Assembly: GCF_021134715.1 (NCBI RefSeq)
Contig: NC_060023.1
Coordinates: 4,650,001-4,714,000, forward strand
DNA from: Daphnia pulex
Lineage: Eukaryota; Arthropoda; Branchiopoda; Diplostraca; Daphniidae
DNA: 64,000 nucleotides
Direction: 5' to 3'
Position 1 is the stretch's first letter. Each line of letters opens with the position of its first letter. The position numbers and the translations under genes are program-made. The notes beneath the pieces were generated by a model. The model was not told the DNA's origin. It ran no database searches and worked only from the letters and a program-made list of their open reading frames with translations. Positions 50,019 through 63,139 of the stretch are shown here, piece by piece.

Positions 50019-51229
50019 GTAAAAGAGTTTGCTTGAAAATTAAAAGAATTACCAGTTTCAAATTTTAATTTAAAATCTTCCAGCACTTGTTTGGAAATAC
50101 TCCCTCACTTGGGAATTCAAATGTTAGTAATGCAATCCAGGCTTCAGTGTGTTTCAAGTTGTTGGAAGAAGAATGGCTGCTGTATCCTTCTCTGGCAAAC
50201 TTTGCTGTTCGACTGACCTTTTAGTACTTACCGTCGTACCGATTTCATCTCTAAAAATTATCCTAGCCATAACCCTTTTTCGTTTATACGAAACCTGACT
50301 TTTTTTTCGTGTTTTCTAACCCATACTCCTATTTCCAATGCTGTATAAAGTGTTTGTTTCCGGTCCATACTGCATTTATGTTCTGTGATCATACCTTGAT
50401 TTTATTTTATAGGTATAATTTTATATAGTTTTGATTTTGCTCTATCATTGTTGGAATTAAATATTTTAAATATATTTTTGTCATGGTAGTTTTACACGTT
50501 CCGAGTCGGTTTTGGCCCTTTCACCCTTAAATCGGCGACTATGTTCATTTCCTCTATATTCAATTTTATTACCATGGGTTGTAGTGGATCTTCATTGTGA
50601 AACAGTCATACAGCCAAGGGGTTGAACTTTCTGGCCGAGTGTACGGGATGCAAAAATCCAAAGTGATTTTCCAATCAAAAGGTGAATTTTTTTTATTTCC
50701 TAAGCAAAAAAGTGACTTTGAAATTTCCCAATCAAAAGGTGATTGTTTTATCACTTCCCCATTCAAAAATGACTTTTAGGCGAATATTTATCTCGATTAT
50801 TAAAAGAAGGTTAGAAAGAACAGTTGAAAGAAAGTAGCAGGAAATTATTGATTTGAACTGGTATATATTGCTGGGCATATTAATACTAGAGAATATTAAT
50901 GGCCTTTGTGTGAAAAACCAAATCAAACTAGCCAAAAACTTGTGCAAATCCGCTACAACATGAGGAGGAACTATGACGTGTTCATTTTCATACTGAGGTG
51001 GTGGAATGACACAGACAAATATATGTGTCATTATGGCAAGTGTAAAAGTGACAATAAAAACTTCAATTTGATATTTACGTTCCCCGTTAATTAATTCTTT
51101 ACATTTTCTTTCAAAAAAATACCAATGACACAACACTCTTGTGAAATTGTAAACCAATAAAATTGCTTAGAAATACAATGTACTCATTCACAACATTCAC
51201 AACATAGACGCAATTATATTTCTTTTAAT
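50019..51229. other. AT-rich spacer with a short CAATCAAAAGGTGA repeat
   Basis: Around 50670-50770 the words CCAATCAAAAGGTGA and AAAGTGACTTT recur in near-tandem fashion. Otherwise no gene is supported. Confidence 0.4.
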
Positions 51230-52752
51230 TTGACCAATTAATGGTTCACGATCAAAAAGCGCTTTGTCCTCGTCTTCTTCATTCTTGATGTCAGCAAAAT
51301 CTTCCTCATCAAAACCATCGATTCTATTATGAAGTTATGTAGGCAGCAAGTTGCAATGATGACTCTTGGTATCAAATCTAATCGCCTCATGTGAAGATAC
51401 TTTAACCGCCAAAATTTTTATTTTAAGCGAGCAAAAGCTCGCTCAATTGAAGATCTATCGCTGTTCAGAGTACGGTTGAAAAGTTTATGTTCCTATTAGA
51501 AATTCGAACAATGTTGAAAGTTGAATACACCAAAGTTGAAGTTATCGATGAATGAATTCATTTTGTCTAGAACATCACACCAAACCTTTTACCTCGTTTG
51601 CCCCTGCTCTTCGATATGATTTTAACAAATCGTTCAGACAGGGGATGGGCAAGATCTCCAATCGAATTATGTGATAATCGGTGCCTGCCAATCTTTCCTG
51701 AAGTATTTGCCCTATCTCGCTGTTTACAAAGACACGCGGGCATCGTGCATCGATCCGCGCCACCGTGCAGTGCTAACGGATTTATACTTGAGGCTTCTGG
51801 TACAAGTTGCTTGAAGGGAGACAGCACAAAATTTCTTGTAGCATGTATATACTAAGAAGTTGTCAAAGGGCTGCACTTTTTTATTAATGTGCCGTCAACC
51901 ACACCTACAATGAAAGTGTAGGTGCGGGAGCCTCTGTTGGTTACCAGTTCGTTTTTCCCATGTGCATTTCTTATTTGGGAAAATGGTGTTTCGCAACAAT
52001 TGTTGTTAATTGTAAGTTAACAGTTTACACCAGTCTCCCGGGAACAATTTCAATAGAAAATCATCAGAAAATGTACCTGTGGTGTATGGTAGCTGGAAAG
52101 TTTCACTAATACCATTTTCGTCACGATGTGGCCAACAAACGAAATAGATGGCGTGATCCATGATTACTTTACAGGCAGAAAGGAAAATATAATGGGTGTC
52201 ACCTGTTTAACGGTTTAACGGTTTAACGGTTTAACGCTTTATTAGTACAATTAATTAAAAAAAATTCCGAGCAAAAATTTTTCAACTCTCACCTTTCCAC
52301 TCCTCCTTTTTCACGATTCAACATGCTGATCTCTAATTGTTCTGAAACATTCTTGGTTTCCAATGGTCCAAAGAAATAAAAAAAGTTTTTCGTTGTGGGG
52401 AACAGCTGGATTGTTATTTGGATTACCTATTTCCATGCAGTAAACCAATGCAGCAATCCCTTTAAAATAAATTAAAGATAGTACATATTAATCATTAAAG
52501 AACGACTTTTTCCATTCCTCATAAGCATCTCGACTAATTCTAAAGTGCTGTTTGAATAAATCGTTCGAGCATCTCCAAACAGTATATTGGATATAATTGG
52601 TGATTCCAACGAAAGGCGTAGGGCCAAGTCTTATTCCCTGATTAAGCACTAAATTTCTGTTAGCAATTGGATATGCATATTCGTCTATCAAATCTAACTC
52701 AACGTCGTCATTGTTGATGACTTCTAATACACCCACAAGCATAGCTGTCAAG
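51230..52752 (-). pseudogene. PIF/Harbinger transposase remnant, copy 1
   Basis: The minus strand from 52752 carries the usual N-terminal region (FKQHFRISRDAYEEWKKS at 52560-52500). It then gives a DDE-domain piece at 51827-51567 (DARCPRVFVNSEIGQ and IGDLAHPLSERFVKII, the second-Asp region). The end, at about 51490-51230, has the ERAFARLK catalytic-Glu motif. The first-Asp region is not recovered, and frames are broken. The accessory SANT-like remnant at 48800-50018 is on the same strand. Confidence 0.72.
52205..52238. repeat. GTTTAACG 8-bp microsatellite
   Basis: Four consecutive units within the Harbinger remnant. Confidence 0.9.
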
Positions 52753-55700
52753 TCAGCCACTGTAATGTACCGCATATCGTTGTGATGTCACTGCCAGAAC
52801 TGATTTAACCAAAACCATCCACTTTGTCCGATATAAAATTTTCCCAAAATATGTCCCCACAGCACACTGAACGGCTGCACATGGATTCTGCTTAAAAGCC
52901 GTCAAGTTACGAATTGGACGAATCCGAGCAAATCCTGATTCGTCGGATAGCTCGATCACTTGATGCGCCCCTGCTGCCACTATTTCCTTGCCATATCCTA
53001 TCTACCGTGGAATTTTTAGCTGGTTGAAATTGATGATGCTCTTCATAACTGCCTTCCAAGATTGCTTTATTTCCTCTGGGGCAGTTCCATCCCAATCAAT
53101 GTCTTTCTCTTAAAGCTACCGATGAATTATTTTTTTGCAATAGGACGGTTGGGGCTAAAAAACCTAAAGGGTCGAAAATTCTGGATGAAATACTTAAATT
53201 CTTCCTTTTTGTGATGTTTTATTATTCTATCCCTTTTTCTTCAGCTGCTTGAACAATTGAAGATGGCTCAAATTGAAAAGAATCGGATCCAGTATCTCAT
53301 CGGATCCCGAGCACCTTCTGCTGATTGTCCAAAGAAGGGGATAGGAGACCGACTACTTTATTTTTGAGACCTTTTTCTTCCAGATGTTGGCGGAGCTCTT
53401 CGCATTTCGTTGCGTAGCTCCTTTTTTTACTCTTGTTTTGGCTGTCTCTACCATGTCAGCAACGCTTAAAGAGTTTCGCGTGGTCATTGACCACGCTATG
53501 CGATCCTGTCGGAATGTTAGCCAACCGGTAGTATTACGTAGACATCCGGTCACGGCCAGCTAGTATATAACCATGCAACTGCACTGTATTGGGAGATCTC
53601 TTTGGTAGTTAGTCGAATACACGCCTATAAAATACAGATTTTCTGTGAGTTCATTCACTGTGTTTGAATACCGAGACTGAACAGATTTAAGGTGCTTGTT
53701 CACAACTGTTTTAAGCAAAAAGTGACTAGGGCTGAGACCCAATGGGACTCTTAACAATTGAAAGGCTATCAGAGGATAGCCAATTTTACTTGGCTCCGCG
53801 GACCATAAAAACCTTATCGCTTCTGCATCCTCGGGCTGTAGCGCTATGTTCAAAAACACTTTCTCTATGTCTGCTATCCAGGCGTAGCGATTCATCCGGA
53901 ACTACATCTTTGTTGAAAGGAGATCGGGGTTTAAATTCTCTCCGATCTCCAACACTTTATTTAGGCTTGTCCCATATTTGGACTTTTTTGCTCCGTCAAA
54001 AACTCGACGGACTTTTGTCGTGAACTTGTCTCTTCTGTAGACTGGATGATGTGGTACATACGTGTGATGACCGTAAAATTCCATGTCTGCTTTCTCCACA
54101 ACTGTTTCTCAATCAGTTGTTGGATCTCGTATCTGTAGTCGTTGATATCCCGTGGAGTTTTTCTTAATCTTGCCAGCGTACTTTCGAGTCTACCTGTGGT
54201 CAAATATAAATTCCTTTGTAATTGATCCGCCGTCCATGGTAATCGGGTGCAATAACGACCATCCGAAAGTCTTGTGATTTCGTTTTCAAAACGGCCTACA
54301 CGATTGTTTTATTCAACCGCATCTGCTCCATCTAGGTTTGCTAAATTCTCTCATTTCCAAGAGAGAGAGAAATATCAAATTTAATAGCAATCCGTTCATC
54401 TTCTTCCATCCTTTTGTTGTCGCAATCTATTTCTGATCCATCTGAGAGTGATGTTTTTTTCATTTGGGATGTGGAGACTGGATTTTCCTGTCTCCGAAGT
54501 AAACCCTTTTTTCGACTGGGCTGTGTGGACCATGGACTTCACTTGACTGGCACATGCTGTTGTGAATGATGTCACGACCTGTGTCGATGAGTAATTATTT
54601 TGTAGAGATGAGGTGTTTAATGATTTTTTGACCCGTTTGAGTTGTCGTTTCTCTTGATGGGCCGCGTAGCATGTTTCCGAATTGAGTGGTGTAGGCTCTT
54701 AGTCCGCACGGGCTTTGAGTTGATGGCTTGATGCTCCGCTGCAATGATCAAGTTTATTTGATCCATGCCCACCAGAATTCCACATTTGAATTCTATAAAA
54801 TCGGTCGTCTGCTAATCGCTCTTCTTTCAACCAGAGTTTCTCTGCAAATCTGGTCTTGATGTACGGACCTGTATTTGCGATATATTCAGACTTGAAAGCA
54901 AAAAGATTGAATATTGGGGCTCCTTACCAGATGCCCCGTACTTTCAATTCCATCAAAATTTCCATTTTTTGTGGATTCTCTTCTTCCTGCAGGAACACCC
55001 TGATTGAGAGATTCTCGACCTTTTTTTGCTTTAAACTAAGATATTTTGAAATGGATTGAAGTACCCATGACCTGTGGCTCCCTTTGTCGACGAATAGGAT
55101 GGTTTTTGTTTCTGGCATGGCAAACCAGACCAATGACGAAAACTGTCACTGTTGAATGCCAATCTTACTTGCATATGCTGTGGTGACGGTAGCGATTTGA
55201 TACCGTGGATCACCCGACGGTTCTCTCTCGTCTGGAGGCTCGGTTTGGTGTATCTGGAATGGCACTGCTGCTCTGGTTCCGTTCGTATATTGCGAACAGA
55301 TCTCAGGCTGTATCAATCTCGGGTGTTACCTCGTCCTCTACTCCTCTTCATATTGGTGTCCCTCAGGGCTCTGTTCTGGGTTTACTTTACAACTCGCCGT
55401 TGCATAGCATCATAAGACAACATGGACTATCCGCTCACTATTTTGCAGACGACACTCAAATTTACACTGAGTTTGAGATATCTTAGGACGGGGCAGACCA
55501 AATCAAGGCTTATCGACGGATAAAATGCTGCACAGAAGACACGAATTCATGGATGTTCGAGAACAAGTTGAAGCTTAATGAGGACAAGAGCGATGCCCTT
55601 TTGGTTTCTTCTTCGCATCCGTCGAAGAAGCCCCTCCCTCTTCCACTTTCTATTGGTGATGTGAAGATCGTGCCGGCGGGTTCCGTTCGAAATCTGGGGA

Positions 55701-57842
55701 TGATTCTCGACTCACACTTAACTCTGGAGGTGCATGTTAACAAGGTGTGCAGATTGGCTAATTATCAACTGCATCAGATCGGTCGTGTGAGAAAATGTTT
55801 TGATAATGCTACCTTTGCAATTTTGGTTTCTTCGCTTGTGTTTCCCTATTTGGACTATGGCAACTCACTTTTTTATGGTATCCCTGCGAATTTGATTGAT
55901 CGTCTTCAACGAGTTCAGAACTCAGCAGTCAGATTGGTGAAGCGAACAACTCGGTATGAGTCAGTTACTCTGAACCTCAAAACACTTCATTGGCTACCAG
56001 TTCGCTACGGAATTGAATTTAATATAGCTGCTCTTACTTATCGCTGTGTACATGGTCTTGCCCCCTCCTATCTCGCTGAACTTGTTACTCCCTATGTTCC
56101 GAGTCGCGATCTAAGAAGTACTGATTCTTGTACTTTGGCCTTCCCCAGAGCGAAGCAAGATCGGTATGGTAAAAGAAGTTTTTCTTATGCTGCTCCAAAA
56201 GTGTGGAATTCAGTGCCCTTATATTTCAGAACATCCCACACTTTCAACAGATTTTGTTCCGACTTAAAGACTCATCTATTTCGTCTTGCATTTCCTTCAA
56301 ACTGATTTCCTGCCTTCGATGTATCCCAGCGCCTTTGATCACGTTTGTGGAAAGGGCGCTATATAAATCAAATTCATTATTATTATTATTATAGCGGCGT
56401 TTCCTGATACTGTGGAGCTGGATGTTCCGGCTCCGGGTGTATCTGGGAATCTCGTCTCTTTTCTCTCGCACAGTGCCGTGTTATGTCCTCCACATACTCC
56501 ACATCGATTACAGTTTCGTGGTGAAGTATAATCTTTGTTTTCGTGACGCGTTCCAAAACATTTGGTACATCTCTGGAGCTCTGTTATGACTTTTTTTCTT
56601 TCTTTTAATTTTTTTGGGACATTTTGATGGCCAATGCCCTTGGTTGGAAAAAATACAAGGTTTGTTGAAGTCTCTCGCACCTGTGTTAGAAGGAGAAAAA
56701 TTAGTTTGTGGTTTTTATTCTTTTTTTACTGGGTTAGTCGAATTCATTCTGACTCCCGTTGCTAATTGCGAGGCTGTAGCTGGATGCGTTGTTTGTTTTT
56801 GCTTAAGATTGTTTTTAGCTTGTTTTGGTTTTTCGGCTGCTTCTGTTTGTTCACGGATGGATTTAAGCACACAATCAATGTCTTTCTAATCGTTGGCTTC
56901 TTTTTCCGCCCACTTTTCTTGAAGTTTGTATTGTAGAAAATCAACTTGGCTTCCGTAGGTTGTTTTTCCTTTTCCGAGAGTCTCCAGTGTACTAATGTGG
57001 GACTGGATTGTGAGTTGAAGGTTTCGCAGAGCTGCGAAATCCTTCGCATCTTTCACCGGCTGTAGAGAATCCAATTTGTCGAAATTGGCGTTGATTAGCA
57101 CTTCTTTTTTCCGTAAGCCTTTTTCAACTCGTAGATGGTGATTTGATAATTGGCGTCGGTTAGCTCTAAATTTTCAAAAAAAAGACAAAATTTCTTTTTA
57201 AGATTTTCTTGGACAAAACTCAAATTTTGGTACTGTTGTGAGACTGGAAGTATGGTTGGCTGCATAAAAAGTCTCCTAAAATGACGTCCATTCAAGGATA
57301 TCGCCTTTAAAAAAGCGAATTTGCCTTTGTGGGAGTGTATTTACCATTTGGTGCATTTACTGTCACGTTGGGCGTGGCGGCTGTTGGAATTCCGCCTATG
57401 ATTTGCTGCATGGCGGTTGTGGTGAACTGTTGTTGCTGTTGGAGCATCTGTTTGGTCCTCTTATCTCTTTCTTCTTCTCTCTGTTTTTTTTTTCTATTTC
57501 CACCGATTTTCCATTTGTTGCTGTTTGATTGTTGTCGCTTTTTCCAGTTCTTCATCTTTCTTAATGATTCCATTCCATCTGCTTTGTTTTCAAAATTTTT
57601 CTAGCAGCATTGACTTCCTCTTTGACATCTCTGCAAATTTCTGCTTCTTCATCGTAGTCTTCTTGTGGAGCATAGGTTGCATGTAGTTCTTCTTGAATTT
57701 TATTAAAACGTTCTTGAAATGTTTCATAATGTTTTTTTTGTTTTTTTATTTTTGCTTCAAATTCATTTGAAGCGGTTATTGTCATCGTGATTGCTTCGTA
57801 GGCCTTCAATTGATAAATCATTTTTGTGATGTGGCTTTTCAC
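52753..57842 (-). pseudogene. BEL/Pao LTR retrotransposon gag-pol remnant, split by a LINE
   Basis: Read on the minus strand, 57842-56690 is a gag-like region rich in coiled coil and Gln/Lys. A CCHC pair follows at 56640-56480 (CTKCFGTRHENKDY...CNRCGVCGGHNTALC). An aspartic-protease piece comes next (FVDKGSHRSW at 55110-55080). Reverse transcriptase frames follow at 54203-53560 (YVPHHPVYRRDK, TKVRRVFDGAKK, LNPDLLS, DIEKVFLNIALQPEDAEAIRFLW, VPLGLSPSHFLLK), then the post-RT region down to 52753 (FNQLKIPR). These are BEL/Pao signatures. Stops and frame changes occur throughout, and the integrase and LTRs were not found. A LINE sits between the gag zinc knuckles and the protease. Confidence 0.83.
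55195..56391 (+). mobile_element. 5'-truncated LINE (L2/CR1-like) inserted in the BEL/Pao element
   Basis: The insert begins inside the reverse transcriptase gene at a FDTVDH-type motif and includes the catalytic box (HYFADDTQIY). It then has the LNEDKSD and VRNLGMILDSHLT motifs and a long C-terminal domain (SLVFPYLDYGNSLFYGIP..., RSFSYAAPKVWNSVP). It ends with GGCGCTATATAAATC and a short ATT repeat tail, a 3' end typical of L2-like elements. A TAGCG duplication flanks it (55190-55194, 56392-56396). The frame has one visible in-frame stop at 55484-55486 and is otherwise open, so it is fairly young. Confidence 0.88.
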
Positions 57843-58700
57843 ACCAGATATTGTTCCTTTTATTGCTGGGGCCCTTTTTGTTCAAGTGGCTCCGTTTTCT
57901 GTTGAAGAAATAGAGAGATTAACGATTTCCAATGCAAATTGATTAATTATTTCTTTGGATCAGAGATGGCGCGAGATGACGCGAGAAGAAATGAGATTTA
58001 GAGTTCGAATCTTTGATGGGAGCAAGTATTTTAAAATATACAGATTACCAAATATATTCACTGGAATCAGAAATTATTGTTGCAGAAAGTTTGATAGTGC
58101 AAAATTAAAGGAAAAAGTAAAGACAATTTTTGAGTGATGCTATACTCATCATCCACTTTTCAATAGCCTTTCCATATATTTCAAAATAAAAAAGTACCTG
58201 TGCACGTGCCATTAAACAAAAATTTAATTGATGATAGTGTTTTAACTCATTATCCTTCCGCAGGAAACCTTTATTCTAAATCTTAAAGTAAAACTACATC
58301 GAAGAAAACTAAGTATAATTTCAAAACTCATGGAAAAGTGATGAATTATGTAAGTGACAATGCTGTAATCTGTAAATTAATTCCAGCTGTACAAGAATTT
58401 ACAAAATCAGCTGATCGAAAACTAATTCGATCGAATACCGACTGGACGCAGCCAGAGACTTTAAAACTGTCATTCCTCAGTCAATCCAGCGGCGCCGGCA
58501 AAATAACAAACGAATGCATCCGCCCTTCCTCCCTCCAGTCATCCTCCATTGTTGCGCACTCAGTGTTTTAAGGACAACATTGATATTCTGTTTGTTTTCT
58601 TCTAAGCTCCTTGCCTTACATTTCACTTGTAGTAGTTATCGCATTTATCAGTATTGTTTGTGGTTGGCGTGTTTTTTAATGAAGTTATTATTTTTATTGT
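57843..58700. other. Spacer, no recognised gene
   Basis: AT-rich with short motif-free frames. No LTR of the BEL/Pao element was detected on this side. Confidence 0.3.
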
Positions 58701-58718
58701 GAATGACTTGATGTTCAG

Positions 58719-58915
58719 TTGCAGAATGAAAGTGTATCTGATTAGTTGCATTAAATGACAATTGAAGAGTAGAATCGGTCAAATTCGAAAGTTGTTTAGT
58801 TGCAGAAAGAAAAAGGTATCTGATTAGTTGCATTAGATGACGATTGGAGAATGGAGTCAGTCAAATTCGAAAGTTGTTTTGTTGCAGAATGAAAATATAT
58901 CTGCTTAGTTGTAAC
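58719..58915. repeat. About 81-bp tandem repeat, 2.4 units
   Basis: Units start near 58719, 58799 and 58882 with GTTGCAGAAWGAAA and contain TATCTGATTAGTTGCATT and GGTCAAATTCGAAAGTTG. Copies are about 85-90 percent alike by eye. Confidence 0.8.
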
Positions 58916-59586
58916 ACTAGATTTGACATTCACAAGTTGACGAAACGTTTTTGCCTAATCAATACGTCACTTAAAGGACATGGAAACAAACGTGATGCGC
59001 CGAGTAGTCTCCACTTACATATTTTGATTCTTTTCAATAATCCGATTAAAATGTCTAATAAAATTTATAAAAAACAAAGAAATGTATGCAAAAAAAGATG
59101 AAGATTTAATAGATTTGCTTTGAAGTAGTCGATGACCACGTGTGGTCTGGTCGTGACCGCGAAAACCCTAACACATTGTCGTCTTTTTTGCCAATTTCCT
59201 TGAAATCGGGTGACAAACCGGTACAACTTCAAATATGGAACTAATTTAATTTAGCAGCATATAGTTGGAAACTGCTTTCTTCTATTTCCGATAAATTTTA
59301 GTTTTTTCATGAGGTTTTTTTTCCTATTATAGGGTATACAGGGGTTCTTTAAGTGTGCACACAGTGAACCCTCCAAAAGACGTTGCCAAAAGTCAAGTGA
59401 CTTTTTAATTTAGCTTAATTTTACCCAATAAGATGATGCCTTGAGTACTCTCGACCATGCCTACTCTCGACATGGCACGAAAAGTGTGTTTAACAAAGCT
59501 GTCGTGTCCCAGTAAAAATTAAATTAAAATTGGTAACGCCAAATTGTTAGCAGACTATCATTGGGTAAATCTCGTGTTGTTTAAAG
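58916..59586. other. Spacer before Harbinger accessory gene
   Basis: AT-rich DNA. No inverted terminal repeat could be fixed, though a GGTAACGCCAAATTG stretch near 59531 weakly resembles the complement of a segment near 62865-62885. Confidence 0.3.
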
Positions 59587-61090
59587 ATGTCGGGCCCTCC
59601 TAAAAGAAATCCAAGCACTTTCGTTGTAAATGGCATCGAATATCTTCGAAATAGGCCAGCTGTACAAAGTAAGAATTTTAAAAAGGTTGTGTTTTCAATA
59701 AATTTTCAATAAATATATAAATTTGTTTCATGTTTTAAAGAAGTTTTAGATACGGCACAACGTGCTGGCGCTACTCAATGTGGAGCGCCTCGCTTGCCTT
59801 GCCAATTCTAAAACGATGGAATTCATTACCACCCAATAGAATATTTTCGCCAGCTACTAGTCCACTCAACATAACGGTCCAAGCATCAGCAAGTGAGCTT
59901 CACAAAATACAGTCAGCTCAACATAACGCAGTCACTACCAGCCATAAGTCAACACAGTTATTTGCTGCCAATATCTAATGTCTCACTTAAACCAACTAGT
60001 ACACAGTCAGCATCCAATAGTCAACCATCTCATCTTGGGGCACCAGCAAATACAATGTAAGTTTATGTAATTAAGCAGCTAGTCAGTGGTCTCAACAATA
60101 CCCAATCGAAGATCTTGAAAAGTAAGTGTTTAATTAATTTGCCTATCTTACATATGCACTAATATATATCTATTATTTGTTTAGATGCTAATACGGCTCC
60201 ATTCCGAGAACATTGTGATGGGACAGCTTCTACAAGTTTAGGTTTCTAATTGTTATCTTTTTGTAAAATTGAAGACTCACAATTTAAATTTGAATGTAGA
60301 TGCACCACTTGTTGTGTCAATCACCACACAATCTGAGGAAATCCGAAACATAAAAAAGTGGGCCAAAATAGAAACCAGCTGAAGTTCATCTCTCAATATG
60401 TTACTACCGTCGTTTAAAACATCGTTTTGACAAGAAAAACGAGACGGAAAAGACAATTTGGGGAGAGGTAATTTGGTTGTTTTATTTTTTACCGGTTTTT
60501 TGCCGATTTCTAACTTTTTTCCTTTCAACTCAGGTAGCAGAGCTCATGAAAAGTAATGTTGTTACTGTCACTGGTGAACTCTGCTCTGTTAAGTGGAAAT
60601 CAATGAAGGAACGGTACAATGAAATCAATGAAAAGCTTAAGAAAGTTAAAGAAGGGACTCAGACGTCTGGACGGCGATCCCAATAGCTATTCTTTGCTGT
60701 GATGGATGAAATTTTTGGCCAATCAGATACAACTGCTTTTTTATACGTATTTGGAGTTCGGGCAAGAGGAAAGGTGAAAAAAGCCAACACAAATGAGCCA
60801 TACCCCGCCGCAAAAAGATCCCGTCAAAAGATTACTAATAGCGAAATCTTGACCGTTGGATTGATCTAGAGGAAGATAGCAGGTAAAGGGACAATGAGTT
60901 GATTGAATCAATCAAAAGTCAAAATCAATTGTCAAAGGATAAAAACGACGCTATTATTGCTGCAGCAAAGGCCATGGAACAAGCTTCCATGGCATGTTTT
61001 CACAAATTCAGTGAGAAATAATTTTTTCAAAACTATAGAATTCCAGATCAGGTCAATCAAGTATATTTTGAAGTTTGGATCTGCCGATTA
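59587..61090 (+). pseudogene. PIF/Harbinger accessory (SANT/Myb-like) protein gene, eroded
   Basis: A start MSGPPKRNPSTFVVNGIEYL at 59587 ends at a GTAAG donor near 59669. Downstream pieces give a Gln/Ser/Thr-rich region (59778-59978). The trihelix DNA-binding motif follows at about 60470-60686 (WGEVAELMKSNVVTVTGELC, then SVKWKSMKERYNEINEKL) and a basic, coiled C-terminal part ends by about 61020. The first half of the trihelix is not found in frame, and stops at 60684-60686 and 60867-60869 break the reading. It is convergent with the transposase at 61308-62683, the standard two-gene layout of Harbinger elements. In known elements the accessory protein binds DNA and brings the transposase to the nucleus. 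Confidence 0.6.
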
Positions 61091-61307
61091 GCCGTCAAAG
61101 AGACAATTTGAAATTCAGTTTATGTTTATAGTTTCCGGTCAGAATCTTGTCACTTTCATTTGCCATTGAACTATTTTTCTTTACACTTTGTTTTGATTGT
61201 GTAGCTGTTCTGAAGAAGTAACGTTTTGTTATGAAATACAGTCGTGAAAAAGAACATTAGATTTCCATCGAAGAATGTTTGATTTTGATTTTTTTCAAAC
61301 ATTAATT

Positions 61308-62683
61308 TTAAACTTCAAATTCTTCTGCTACCCTCCTTCTCTTTTCTAGACCCAAATGAATTTCTTCTTTTTTGTCGTCGAAGAAATCCTCATTTTCTTC
61401 GTCGTCATTATTGTCACGTACTTTTGGAGCATATTCGATCCAACCATCTACTTGCAATCCAAAGTTGTGAAGTCGTGCGGAGACCATCAGAATTGTGTGA
61501 GCATTTTCGAGTCGAAAAACATTTAAAAATTTCATTCTGCGCCACTTAATTTTCAGCAACCAAAACGCTCGCTTAACTATTTGCCGATCCCTTTTCAGGA
61601 CACGGTTGGATGCCAGTTCGTGATTCTCTAGGGGCCGATTGTGCTTGTAACAAACCAGTAGATGCTCTCTCAATGGATAAGACTATTGCACAGTATTACA
61701 AATAAGCGTAAGTAAATGTTCAATAAAATTAATTATATTACTGCGTACCGTATCACCAAAAATATGGAAGTCAGTATCCTCTAGTCGGGCACATATAGCT
61801 TGTGATAAAGAACTATATATATATATTCTAGAATCGTGCATAGAGCCCGGCCAACCCACACTTACATCAATGAATTTTAGGTCCCAGGTAGCTACTGCCT
61901 TTACCTTTACAGTGGTTATGCATTTTCGACTAGTGTAGGCGGCCAACCTGTCAAGGGGCTGGCGTATTTCTATTTCAAAACTCTCAATTTCCCCTATACA
62001 TAATAAGGAAAAATATATAATTACTACCAAACAGTACGGCTGTTACTACTAAACAGTATGGAAATATTTACCCAAAGTGTTAAGAAGAGTAAACCTCTGA
62101 GATAAATCAATATATTGTTCTCTTGTTGGCCATCTGTTAAATATGTCTGAAATCTGAGAAATTGTGTTTTCATAACAATATAATGAACGTTTCCCCTGTT
62201 CAAACCAAATCTGCGAGAGAGTACTCTGTACGCTTCTCTATTTGCTAGACACCATAACACCATCATCAATTTGTTGGTAACAGGAATCCCAGTATACACA
62301 TTTTTGCCTTGAATAACTAGACCAACAATATTTACGAGTTGCTAAAATACAATAAAGGTGTTTCAAAAGAAATAATAAACCTATTACATTTTCATTTGAA
62401 TTACCTGAAATCCTTGTTTTGATAATCTGTCAATATCATTAACAAATTGGCGAGCAGGATAACTGGGGAACCATGTACCAATATTAGATAAATAATAAAC
62501 TTCCCTGTTTTCATGAATTCTGTTTTGAATAACTCTTTGTCCCTCATGATATCGACCCAGTATATCATTACGCCTACGCACTATTTTAAGCATAAGGTTA
62601 TTATTGTCATCATCGTCCAGCAGGTTTATCAAACCAAGAAATTGATTGAAAACAGTGAAAATCAATTGAATTTCTTCCTCCAT
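61308..62683 (-). pseudogene. PIF/Harbinger transposase, copy 2, with altered catalytic residues
   Basis: Minus-strand exons are 62683-62405 (MEEEIQLIFTVFN...LSKQGFQ), 62341 to about 62058, about 61992-61745, and 61682-61308. Motifs in order: PVTNKLMMVLWCLANREAYR; RRFGLNRGNVHYIV; SDIFNRWPTREQYIDL (reached only after a one-base frame change near 62160); IGEIESFEIEI where relatives have a first catalytic Asp; VGWPGSMHDSRIY; FGDT; and IVKRAFWLLK where relatives have a catalytic Glu. The Asp-to-Glu and Glu-to-Lys changes and the frameshift argue that it is dead, although the C-terminal domain is long and open. Confidence 0.78.
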
Positions 62684-63139
62684 TATATAAACACAATAGT
62701 AATATATAAGTTTGTCTGCAATAATCTGTTTTTTTATCAAAACATTAATTTCCATTTTAAATATTATTTGGCAACATCGCATATCACTCACAGTGAGCAC
62801 TTTAGAGCTAGCACTTAACAAACCCCAGGTTAGTAGTCGGTGAAATAGGACTAATAGAGTAGGCTAACGTCCGAAGTTGCCAGTTGGCTGAAATTGTGAA
62901 AAAAAAAAATTGGACGTGAAGTAGTAATAGTTTCTTCATGGCGGGTTATGGAGTTTCGCCCGATTCAGTTTTAATTTTAATTTTTTCCATTGAAATTTTT
63001 GTCAGTTCACTTAGCAATTGAATTACAACATTAATTCATTATCAGGTAATCTTGTAATTTTTATTTGACCTCAATATCGACTGTAGTTTTTTATTATTAA
63101 TTTTTTTGTAGACTTGTTTTTACTTTCTGTAGCAGAGAA
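62684..63139. other. Spacer between Harbinger and SWIM-type gene
   Basis: AT-rich. It includes the probable leader of the plus-strand gene at 63140, with a candidate acceptor (TTTTTTTGTAG) at about 63101-63111. Confidence 0.35.

Noticed and set aside
51567..51855. Plus-strand frames opposite the Harbinger remnant
   Set aside because: The minus-strand translation shows the transposase motifs; the plus frames have none.
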